The notes under the pieces are model-generated. The model was not told where the DNA came from. It did no database searches and saw nothing but the letters and a program-made list of their open reading frames with translations. 42,418 nucleotides of DNA from Myxococcales bacterium (GTDB taxonomy: Bacteria > Myxococcota_A > Polyangia > Fen-1088). Numbering within the stretch: position 1 is the stretch's first letter; every line of letters begins with the position of its first letter. The DNA is taken from assembly GCA_025350815.1 (NCBI GenBank), contig JANXXE010000117.1:1-42418 (forward strand). Direction: 5' to 3'. The translations under genes were made by a program, and so were the position numbers. This document shows positions 1-7,600 of the stretch, piece after piece.

Positions 1-2741
1 TTTTCGGCAAGAAGATCGACTGCGCCTACTTCAGACCGGCCCACGGACTGAACCCGGACATCCTGGCCAAGTATGCGCAGAACCGGCTGGTCGCCACCCG
101 GCAAGTCCACTTCGCTCCCGCGGAAGACAAGGACGAGGACAAATCGCTGGATCTGATGTTGTCGCTGAACGGTCTGCCGATCGCGACCGCCGAGCTCAAG
201 AACCCGCTGACCCACCAGACCGTCCATCACGCGATCTCCCAGTACCGCCGGCGCGACGCGCGCCATGCCCTGTTCCAGTTCAAGAAGCGCGCGCTGGTGC
301 ATTTCGCGGTCGATCCCGACCTGGTGTACATGACCACCCGGCTGGCGGGGGAGGGCACGACCTTCCTGCCGTTCAATCGCGGCGCCGCTGATGGCGGTGC
401 TGGCAATCCCGTGCACCCCAGCGGGTACCGGACCGCCTACCTCTGGGAGGAGGTCTGGCAGCGGGATTCCTTCCTCGACATCGTCGGCCGCTTCATCCAC
501 GCGATGAAGGAAGAGAAGTTGCGGGCCGGGAAAAAAGTCGAGGAGGAGAAGATCGTCTTCCCCCGCTACCACCAGCTCGACGCCGTACGGAAACTGGAGG
601 CCGCCGCCCGTGTCGACGGTCCCGGTGCCAGCTACCTCATCCAGCACTCGGCCGGCTCCGGCAAATCGAACAGCATCGCCTGGCTTGCCCATCGCCTGGC
701 CAGCCTGCACGACGCCGGCGATCGGAAGGTCTTCGATTCGGTCGTGGTCATCACCGACCGCCGGATCCTCGACAAGCAGCTTCAGGACAACATCTATCAG
801 TTCGAACATAAGCAGGGCGTCGTCGCGAAGATCGACGAGCACTCGGACCAGCTTGCCCAGGCGCTGACGTCGGCCACGCCGATCGTCATCACCACGCTGC
901 AGAAATTTCCGTTCGTCACCGAGAAGATCGGGCACCTGGCCGGGCAACGGTACGCGGTCATCGTCGACGAGGCCCACAGCTCGCAGACCGGCGAGGCTGC
1001 GCGTCAGATGAAGCAGGTGCTGGCGGCAGGATCTCTAGAGCAGGCCGAAGAGGTGGACAGCCCGGTGGAGGGTGACGACGACGAGGATAGGGTGCTGAAG
1101 GCCGTCATGGCGTCCCGCGGCCGTCAGAAGAACCTTTCGTTCTTCGCGTTCACGGCCACGCCGAAGGCGAAGACGCTGGAAGTGTTCGGTGTGCGCGACG
1201 CCGAGGGAAGGCCGCGCCCGTTCCACCTGTATTCGATGCGCCAGGCCATCGAGGAGGGGTTCATCCTCGACGTTCTCAAGAACTATACGACCTACAAGAG
1301 CTTCTATCGTCTGGTGAAGGCGACCGAGAACGATCCGCGCGTGCCGAAGAGAGAGGCCGTGCGCCAGCTCGCGCGCTTCATGAGTTTCCACCCGCACAAC
1401 ATCGCGCAGAAGACAGAGGTCATGGTCGAGCACTTCCGGACCAAGGTGCGCCACCGGATAGGCGCGCGCGCGAAGGCGATGGTCGTGACCAGCTCACGCC
1501 TGCACGCCGTTCGGTACAAGCAGGCTTTCGAAAGGTACATCAAGGAAAAGGCCTACAACGACGTCGGGGTGCTGGTGGCGTTCTCGGGGACGGTGAAGGA
1601 TCCCGACGCCGATTTCGAATACACAGAGCCGGGGATGAACGTGGGGCGGGACGGCAAGCACATCTCCGAGGCAGGCCTGGCGGCGGCTTTCGACAGCGAC
1701 GCCTACCAGGTGCTGCTGGTGGCCAACAAGTACCAGACCGGTTTTGACCAGCCGCTCCTCCACACGATGTATGTCGACAAGCGCTTGTCCGGTGTTCAGG
1801 CGGTCCAGACGCTGTCGCGCCTCAACCGGACATGCCCTGGCAAGGAGGACACGTTCGTTCTCGACTTCGTGAACGACACGGAAGAGATCCTGCGCAGCTT
1901 CCAGCCCTACTACGAACAGACCACCGTGGCCGAGACGGCCGATCCCCAGCAGCTCTACGATCTGGGGCACAAGCTGGAGGCCGCCCAGGTCTTCTGGAAG
2001 TCCGAGGTGGAATCCTTCTGCAAGGTGTTCTACTCGCCGCGCGAGAAGCAAACGGTTCACGACCACGCCGAGATGAATCGCTACCTGAACCCCGGGATCG
2101 ATCGCTACGTGGCCCTGCCGGAGGATGAGCAGGAGGAATTCAAGAACGCGCTGGGCGCGTTTGTGCGTCTGTACACGTTCCTGTCGCAGATCATGCCCTT
2201 CTCGGATCCGGATCTCGAAAAGCTCTACGCGTTCACCCGCTTCTTCGAGACCAAGCTGCCGCAAGATCCCCGGAAGGCGCCCCTGAAGCTCGATGGCGAT
2301 GTTGCCCTGAAGTACTACCGTTTAGACAAGATCAGCGAGGGGGCGATCGCAATGCGCCTGGGCGAGCCCGGCGTGGTCTACAGCCCCACCGACGTGGGTA
2401 CCCACAAGGCCAAGGACGACGAGGCGCAACTCTCCGAGATCATCGAGGTGCTCAACGAGCGCTTTGGCACCGAGTTCAAGGCCGACGACCAACTTCTGTT
2501 CGACCAGTTCATCGCGGCGGCGAAGCTGGACGACGAGATTGTCCAGCGCGCCAACGCCAATCCCCTCGACAATTTCGCCCTGTCGATGAAGGACAAGGTC
2601 GAGAACCTGATGGTCGACCGCATGGATCAGAACCAGGAGATCGTCACCCGCTACCTGAACGATCCGCAGTTCCAGCAGGTGGCGTTCCGGCTGCTGGTGC
2701 GGCGGATTTACGACGAGATCCGGGCGGGTCGGGAGGCCTGA
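1..2741 (+). CDS. hsdR: Type I restriction enzyme R subunit (HsdR), 5' end cut by window edge
   Basis: Motor and nuclease subunit of a type I restriction-modification complex; it translocates DNA with ATP and cuts unmethylated DNA. The frame is open from base 3 and codes for 913 visible residues, so the start lies outside the window (EcoR124I HsdR is about 1,040 residues). An N-terminal PD-(D/E)XK nuclease is seen as LDLML then the E-L-K triad at 192-200, followed by QTVHHAISQYRR. The SF2 motor follows: Walker A SAGSGKS near 650-668, DEAH at 966-977, FTATPK near 1150, and motif VI TLSRLNRT near 1810-1830. The last 280 residues are the usual helical region that contacts the methylase core. No motif looks broken. 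hsdM and hsdS are not in the window and would be expected upstream. The next gene begins within about 85 to 120 bases on the same strand. Confidence 0.95.
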   Translation, partial: FGKKIDCAYFRPAHGLNPDILAKYAQNRLVATRQVHFAPAEDKDEDKSLDLMLSLNGLPIATAELKNPLTHQTVHHAISQYRRRDARHALFQFKKRALVHFAVDPDLVYMTTRLAGEGTTFLPFNRGAADGGAGNPVHPSGYRTAYLWEEVWQRDSFLDIVGRFIHAMKEEKLRAGKKVEEEKIVFPRYHQLDAVRKLEAAARVDGPGASYLIQHSAGSGKSNSIAWLAHRLASLHDAGDRKVFDSVVVITDRRILDKQLQDNIYQFEHKQGVVAKIDEHSDQLAQALTSATPIVITTLQKFPFVTEKIGHLAGQRYAVIVDEAHSSQTGEAARQMKQVLAAGSLEQAEEVDSPVEGDDDEDRVLKAVMASRGRQKNLSFFAFTATPKAKTLEVFGVRDAEGRPRPFHLYSMRQAIEEGFILDVLKNYTTYKSFYRLVKATENDPRVPKREAVRQLARFMSFHPHNIAQKTEVMVEHFRTKVRHRIGARAKAMVVTSSRLHAVRYKQAFERYIKEKAYNDVGVLVAFSGTVKDPDADFEYTEPGMNVGRDGKHISEAGLAAAFDSDAYQVLLVANKYQTGFDQPLLHTMYVDKRLSGVQAVQTLSRLNRTCPGKEDTFVLDFVNDTEEILRSFQPYYEQTTVAETADPQQLYDLGHKLEAAQVFWKSEVESFCKVFYSPREKQTVHDHAEMNRYLNPGIDRYVALPEDEQEEFKNALGAFVRLYTFLSQIMPFSDPDLEKLYAFTRFFETKLPQDPRKAPLKLDGDVALKYYRLDKISEGAIAMRLGEPGVVYSPTDVGTHKAKDDEAQLSEIIEVLNERFGTEFKADDQLLFDQFIAAAKLDDEIVQRANANPLDNFALSMKDKVENLMVDRMDQNQEIVTRYLNDPQFQQVAFRLLVRRIYDEIRAGREA

Positions 2742-2825
2742 AACGTGGGTATTGAAAGCCGCGTCGCCCATGCGTACGCTGCGACCCATGGCCCCACGGC
2801 GGCGCGGCGCTCAAGAACGTAGCGA

Positions 2826-4364
2826 GTGGGTGGGCGGCTGTCTGAGTCCACCTTTCTTCGTCATGGAGGGCGGGCCCTACCGGCCCCAGTTGATCATCTG
2901 GATGGAACTGCCCGCGGGGATCGTCGTTGGGCATCACCTGGTGAGCCCGACGGAGACTTCACGTATCCATACGAGGCGGCGGATGTCTTCGATGTCGATG
3001 AGCCGCCGCGCGCGCCGCGGATCGCTGAGCCCGAGACACCGCGCAACGCCCCCTGCCCCTGTGGCAGCGGCCGAAAGTACAAGAAGTGCCACCTGGCGAT
3101 CGACGAGGCCAAGCCGGCTGGCGGCAACGATCCAACCTCGGTGCATCAGCTCGACGAGCGCATCGTGCAGGACATGCATCGATTCGCGGAGCGCCGCTTC
3201 GGTGCGGCGCCGGTCCAGGCGGTGGACGTGTTCGAGGACGTGGAGCGGGCCATTCAGCTGGCGTCGCCGTGGTCAGTCTATTGTGCGGCGGTGGAAGGTC
3301 GCCCAATCGTGGACTGGTACCTGGACGAACCCGGGCGACACTTGCCGCCAAACGAGCGCGATTGGCTGGAGGCTCAGCGCCGATCGTGGATGACGATCTG
3401 GGAGGTCACCGATGTGGAGGTGGGCTCGACCGTCACCGTCCGCGATCTCCTCGCGGGTGAAGATCGGCGCGTGACGGAGGTGAAGGGGTCGCGCGTCCTG
3501 GTCAAGCGTGACGCCATCCTGGGGCGGGTCGTGGACCACGCCGGGCTCTCTGTCTTCTGTGGCATCCATCCCAATCCGCTGCCGCCCTTCGAGGCTGCCG
3601 AAGTGTTGCAGCGGATTCGGAGCAAGCTGCGTCGCAAGACGGCCGTGCCAGTCGAACGCCTACGGGACGACTCCGTTGGCCGACACATGATCCGCCAGTG
3701 GGAGGACGCAGTCCGGACCAGGACCCTTGAATCGACGCTGCCGCCGCGATTGGCGAACACGGAGGGAGATGAGCTGCGGTTCACGACCGATGTGTTCACG
3801 TTCGTGGCGGCACGCCGCGCCGAGCTCGAAAGGAAGCTGGGCGCTGTCAAGGGAGTGGAATCGCCCGATGGAGACGACGACACATACACGTTCGTCCGGG
3901 GTGGCGGATCGCTTGGTGGTCGAACCGGGCCGACGGTGATGGGCGCGGCCAGACTGGTCGGGACCGAACTACACCTGGAGACCAATTCGCTGAAACGGGC
4001 CGACGAATTGCGGGCCCGGGTAGAAAAAGCGTGTGCAGAGCTGGTCATCCACCGGCGACGGGAGCACCCCGAGTTCTCGGTGTTGGGCCCGCGCAATCGG
4101 CCACCCGGCGTCAACCTACCCGAGAGCCCGCCCGCCGCGGCCGAGGCGATCCGAGAATTCAAGAGCCGTCACTATCAAGACTGGGTCGATCGACCCCTGC
4201 CGGCTCTACAAGGGAAGACCCCACGCGAGGCGCTGCGGACACCACAGGGGCGCGCCTCTGTGGAAGTGCTCCTCAAGGATCTCGAGAACCACGAGGGCCG
4301 CCAGCCGGCCGAGGCAAGGTTCGACGTCGCGACGCTGCGGGAGACGATGGGGCTACCGGGCTGA
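2826..4364 (+). CDS. SEC-C motif protein, 5' end probably frameshifted or deleted
   Basis: A 512-residue frame beginning at a GTG. The SEC-C zinc motif is clear: C77-P-C79, then GSGRKYKK, C88-H89. In SecA and many unrelated proteins this motif binds one zinc ion. Near the C terminus the segment DWVDRPLPALQGKTPREAL resembles the end domain found in other SEC-C proteins and in MbcA/ParS antitoxins. The central part (residues about 100-400) I cannot assign. The first 45 or so residues are low in plausibility, whereas the +1 reading frame from ATG 2863 gives a convincing start (PYRPQLIIWMELPAGIVVGH) that runs into this frame near 2940-2955. The gene may therefore be a frameshifted or internally deleted copy. 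It follows hsdR closely and may share its transcript. Cellular role is unknown. Confidence 0.7.
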   Translation: MGGRLSESTFLRHGGRALPAPVDHLDGTARGDRRWASPGEPDGDFTYPYEAADVFDVDEPPRAPRIAEPETPRNAPCPCGSGRKYKKCHLAIDEAKPAGGNDPTSVHQLDERIVQDMHRFAERRFGAAPVQAVDVFEDVERAIQLASPWSVYCAAVEGRPIVDWYLDEPGRHLPPNERDWLEAQRRSWMTIWEVTDVEVGSTVTVRDLLAGEDRRVTEVKGSRVLVKRDAILGRVVDHAGLSVFCGIHPNPLPPFEAAEVLQRIRSKLRRKTAVPVERLRDDSVGRHMIRQWEDAVRTRTLESTLPPRLANTEGDELRFTTDVFTFVAARRAELERKLGAVKGVESPDGDDDTYTFVRGGGSLGGRTGPTVMGAARLVGTELHLETNSLKRADELRARVEKACAELVIHRRREHPEFSVLGPRNRPPGVNLPESPPAAAEAIREFKSRHYQDWVDRPLPALQGKTPREALRTPQGRASVEVLLKDLENHEGRQPAEARFDVATLRETMGLPG

Positions 4365-4535
4365 CGCTTTCCGGATACTCGATCAGGCCTCTGGCCTTCG
4401 CGTTCAGGCGGCCCGGTTCCGACAGGTAGCACGGGACTGCGTGGTGCGCGGGGCCCAGTTGGCATTTGCGGCGTTCACGTACGCTGGGCCACTGCGCCTT
4501 TCCCCTGGCGCGGCCTGCCGCGTATTGTTGCCGCC

Positions 4536-5873
4536 ATGAGCGATGCGCCCGCCGGACCCGACACCAGCAGGATGGGACGTTTCATCCAGACCTACTCGAG
4601 CTTTCTGTCGAGTTTCGTCATTGGCGTAGCCGGGCTAATAGCCACGTCTGTCTGGCAATACCACCAGTCGCAGATCACCGCGCGCCAGGCCGAATCCGAC
4701 CAGAAGATTGCCCGCACCAAGGCGGACAACGAATGGCGAATCGCCCGCGCGGAGATCCTGGCCAAGAATCTGAATATCCTCGCGGCGCAGGGACCAGCGG
4801 CGACCGATGCCAAATTCGGCGTGTTGTTGTCGCTGACCCGGGGCAACATCATCGATCCCGAGCTGGCGGTGTCCTACGCGCTGGAGCTGGGCCGCGAGAA
4901 CGCGGCGTACATGCGAACGGTGCTGGCCGGGACGGCGCAAAAGAATTACCTGCAACTGTCGACGGCATTCGCCCTGACCTGCCTGCAGCGCTTCGGCGTC
5001 GAGAAGGCGGCTGAAATCTGCAAGGACGACAAGCTGGCCGAACGTTCGAACGCGATAGCACAGCTGATTGAGGACGAATTGGGTGCGGCGTCGCAGGTCG
5101 CCGCCGATCCGGCCGCGGGCCCGTTGTCGATTCTGCGCGACCAGCGCGACGTCCACGCCAATCCGGGCAAGCTGGCCTGGCTGTTCGAGCCCTATCTGCA
5201 GGACCTGTACGAACGCCGGCAATGGGCCGATATTCAGCGCTTCGAGGACAGTTCGACGGGGGCACGCCTGGTGGCGGCCTTGGTTTTGGCGACCGCGCGC
5301 ACCGGCGAGCTGGTGGGTCCGGGGGAAAGCGCGGCACTCGACAAGTTTCACACCGACCGCCGGCGCTGGCTGACGTCGTATCTGTTCGGGCGCACCTGCG
5401 ACGGCGATTGCCGAAGTCGCCTGCTGGACGTGATGTTGAGCATGTACGGCGAGGCCGAAGGCGACTTCGACGAGGCGCTGAAGAAGATTGTGCTGCTGCC
5501 CCGCAACGAAGGGGGGCAGACCACTGCCAACCTGCACGCGCGCTTGCTGTGGTGCCAGATTGACGGCGACGATCTGGCCTCGTTTCGCGACAGCGTGCTG
5601 GTGCCATCGCTGGCGGCGGTGCTGGCCTCCGGAAAGGCGAAGGATCAACCCGCTATCGTGGAAGATCTTCTGGGGCTGCTGGCCCTGGTCCCCGAACCCA
5701 CCGAGGGGCCCGGTCTTGTCGCGTGGAAGGCCGCTTTTGATGGCCTGGCGAAGGCGCCCGATCGCTTCCTGAGGGTCTTTCAGTCGCGCCGGGCCACGGC
5801 AGCCCGAGAGCGCGCGGCGCCCCCGGCGATGATCAAGAAGGTCAACTTCTGCGCCGCCACCGCACGCCGCTGA
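4536..5873 (+). CDS. Membrane-anchored protein of unknown function
   Basis: I do not recognise a family. The 445-residue product starts at an ATG with no clear Shine-Dalgarno sequence. A short N terminus leads into one hydrophobic span at about residues 24-42 (FVIGVAGLIATSVWQY), followed by a charged, probably coiled-coil stretch rich in Q, R, K and E at about 43-80. The rest (about 90-440) is alanine- and leucine-rich and probably helical, with four scattered cysteines including a C-x3-C pair (RTCDGDCRSR) near residue 290. This suggests a single-pass protein with a large soluble helical domain; topology cannot be fixed from sequence. It lies 171 bases after the SEC-C gene and 58 before the MscS gene on the same strand. 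Confidence 0.75.
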   Translation: MSDAPAGPDTSRMGRFIQTYSSFLSSFVIGVAGLIATSVWQYHQSQITARQAESDQKIARTKADNEWRIARAEILAKNLNILAAQGPAATDAKFGVLLSLTRGNIIDPELAVSYALELGRENAAYMRTVLAGTAQKNYLQLSTAFALTCLQRFGVEKAAEICKDDKLAERSNAIAQLIEDELGAASQVAADPAAGPLSILRDQRDVHANPGKLAWLFEPYLQDLYERRQWADIQRFEDSSTGARLVAALVLATARTGELVGPGESAALDKFHTDRRRWLTSYLFGRTCDGDCRSRLLDVMLSMYGEAEGDFDEALKKIVLLPRNEGGQTTANLHARLLWCQIDGDDLASFRDSVLVPSLAAVLASGKAKDQPAIVEDLLGLLALVPEPTEGPGLVAWKAAFDGLAKAPDRFLRVFQSRRATAARERAAPPAMIKKVNFCAATARR

Positions 5874-5884
5874 GGACGTCGCGC

Positions 5885-5913
5885 TTGTCCGCAGGGGTGT
5901 GGCGGGCTATACG
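5885..5913 (+). promoter_or_regulatory. Candidate sigma-70-type promoter for the MscS gene
   Basis: TTGTCC at 5885-5890 and TATACG at 5908-5913 are separated by 17 bases and end 18 bases before the chosen ATG at 5932. Both hexamers match the consensus at four positions. It lies wholly between the upstream stop codon and the channel gene. Seen by eye; no scoring was done. Confidence 0.4.
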
Positions 5914-5931
5914 ATGCCGGGAGCCCCGACC

Positions 5932-6753
5932 ATGAATACAGACCAGATGCAGAAGTACATGGATCTCGCCGTCGACGTTGGCATGCGATTTGGCACGCGC
6001 CTGATCGGCGCGCTTGCCCTGTGGATTGTGGGACGCCTGGTGGCGCGCGCGGTGGTCTCGCTGGTGGAAAAGGCCTGCGAGAAGCGCCGGGTGGATCCGA
6101 CGCTGATCCTGTATCTGACGCGCGCGCTGGCCGTCACGCTGAACATCGTCATCGGCATCGCCATCCTGGGCGTGTTCGGGGTCGAGACCACATCCTTTGC
6201 CGGAATTCTGGCCGCCATGGGTGTCGCCATCGGCCTCGCATGGTCCGGGTTGCTTTCCAACCTTGCTGCGGGAATTTTCATGATCGTGCTGCGTCCTTTC
6301 AAGGTCGGTGATTTCGTTTGCGCAGCCGGCGTGACGGGCACGGTGCGCGCGATCGGCCTGTTCGCGACCGAGATCGACGCGCCCGACAACGTCCTGACCA
6401 CCGTCGGAAATGCCAAAGTATTCGGCGACACCATCCAGAATTTTTCGGCCAACCCCTATCGCCGCGTGGACCTGACGGCACAGTTGTCGGGCGCCGCCGA
6501 CCACCAGGCCGCGATCGCGCGTTTGCGCGCCGGACTGGCCCAGATCGAACACGTGATGAAGGATCCGGCCCCGGTCGTCGAGATCGTGGATGCCAACCTG
6601 GCCGGCCCGGTGCTGGCGGTGCGTCCGTTCACGCACAACAGCCACTACTGGTCGGTCTATTTCGCGACCACGAAGCTGATGCGCGAAGCCTTGTCGGTTT
6701 TCCCGGCGCCCGTGAACGCGGTGCAGGTAATCGAGAAGAAAACCGCATCCTGA
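5932..6753 (+). CDS. MscS-family small-conductance mechanosensitive channel
   Basis: Inner-membrane channel that releases small solutes when membrane tension rises during osmotic downshock. The 273-residue product is close to the length of E. coli MscS (286). Three hydrophobic segments are visible: about residues 20-40 (LIGALALWIVGRLVAR), 65-85 (LAVTLNIVIGIAILGVFG), and the glycine/alanine-rich pore helix 92-125 (AAMGVAIGLAWSGLLSNLAAG). This is followed by the beta-domain segment LRPFKVGDFV and a C-terminal alpha/beta cytoplasmic region. In the beta domain, the usual IPNGK loop reads TVGNAKVFGD. The start at 5932 is preferred because GGGAG lies 7 bases upstream; in-frame GTG 5899 and ATG 5914 are possible alternatives. 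The gene appears to be transcribed alone. Confidence 0.92.
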   Translation: MNTDQMQKYMDLAVDVGMRFGTRLIGALALWIVGRLVARAVVSLVEKACEKRRVDPTLILYLTRALAVTLNIVIGIAILGVFGVETTSFAGILAAMGVAIGLAWSGLLSNLAAGIFMIVLRPFKVGDFVCAAGVTGTVRAIGLFATEIDAPDNVLTTVGNAKVFGDTIQNFSANPYRRVDLTAQLSGAADHQAAIARLRAGLAQIEHVMKDPAPVVEIVDANLAGPVLAVRPFTHNSHYWSVYFATTKLMREALSVFPAPVNAVQVIEKKTAS

Positions 6754-6766
6754 ATCGGGCAGGGGG

Positions 6767-6967
6767 TTACACGCCGCGCGCGATGTCCGCCATCAAGCGG
6801 CGCAGCCAGACGTGGGGCGGCGAGGTGTCGGTGCGTTCGTGCCAGGCCTGTTCGACACTTCCGCGCGGCAGGGCCAGGGGCGGCGGCAGCACGCGCAGGG
6901 GCTGCCCCTGAAACTTGGCGCGCCATTTCGAGGCGCTTGCGAAAAACCACGGCCTGCCGGTGCGGAT
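6767..6967 (-). pseudogene. LysR-type regulator C-terminal remnant
   Basis: Reading the minus strand from 6967 to the TAA at 6767-6769 gives 66 residues with no start codon. The last 45 match the end of the LysR substrate-binding domain: GQPLRVLPPPLALPRG, then EQAWHERTDTSPPHVWLRRL, then MADIARGV and stop. In this family the pattern is L-P-x-P-x-x-L-P then W-H-x-R then D-P-x-x-x-W-L-R. The helix-turn-helix and most of the effector domain are missing. The remnant lies directly behind, and in the same frame as, the stop codon of the response regulator. It is best explained as a decayed gene whose 5' part was lost by deletion. It could instead be read through rarely with the regulator, but nothing supports that. 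Confidence 0.7.
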
Positions 6968-7600
6968 CTATTCCAGCCGTATCAGGCCGCGACGGATCGC
7001 GATGGTCACGGCCTGCGTGCGATCGTCGGCGCCCAGTTTGCCGAGGATGTTGATGACGTGGGTCTTCACAGTTCCTTCGGTGACTGACAACGCGTCGCCG
7101 ATTCTCTTGTTGCTCAGGCCCTTGGCGATCAGATTCAGGACCTCGATTTCGCGGGCGCTGATCTGCGAGCGCTGTAGGCGTTCGGCCAGGCGAACGGCGA
7201 TTGCCGGTGGGATGTGGTGGCCGCCGCCGTGGACGGTGCGCACGGCCGTGACCAGATCCTGGCCCAGCATGTTTTTCAACAGGTACGCGCGGGCGCCGGC
7301 CTCCAGGGCGCGAAAGATTTCCTCGTCGCCGTCGTAGGTGGTCAGCACGATGACCCGCGCCGCCGGATCTTCGGCGAGGATGGCACGCGTGGCCTCGACG
7401 CCGCCCATCACCGGCATGCGCAGATCCATCAACGTGACGTCTGGTCGCAACTTGCGGAACTGTTCCAGCGCCGCGTGCCCGTCGTCGGCCTCGCCCACGC
7501 ACTGAAGATCAGCCTCGCTGTGCAACAGACCCACCAGGCCCATGCGCACGACCGCATGATCGTCGACGACCAGCGCGCGGATTTTCTTCGCGGGCGCCAT
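6968..7600 (-). CDS. NarL/FixJ-family response regulator
   Basis: Two-component output regulator of 210 residues, the normal length for the family. The receiver domain spans about residues 5-125, with acidic pocket D13-D14, phosphoacceptor D59 (TLMDLRMP), T86/T87 and conserved K109. A LuxR/GerE helix-turn-helix follows at about 145-205, with SAREIEVLNLIAKGLSNKRI and TEGTVKTHVINILGKLGADDR. The ATG overlaps the stop codon of the histidine kinase by one base (TGATG), so the pair is translationally coupled and almost certainly cognate. NarL-type regulators bind inverted repeats; a perfect 9-2-9 inverted repeat lies in the promoter region upstream of the kinase (10582-10601) and is the natural candidate target. 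Confidence 0.94.
   Translation of the reverse strand: MAPAKKIRALVVDDHAVVRMGLVGLLHSEADLQCVGEADDGHAALEQFRKLRPDVTLMDLRMPVMGGVEATRAILAEDPAARVIVLTTYDGDEEIFRALEAGARAYLLKNMLGQDLVTAVRTVHGGGHHIPPAIAVRLAERLQRSQISAREIEVLNLIAKGLSNKRIGDALSVTEGTVKTHVINILGKLGADDRTQAVTIAIRRGLIRLE

Noticed and set aside
4365-4535. A tRNA or small RNA in the gap before the membrane-protein gene
   Set aside because: No cloverleaf, CCA end, or stable hairpin with a T run could be drawn.
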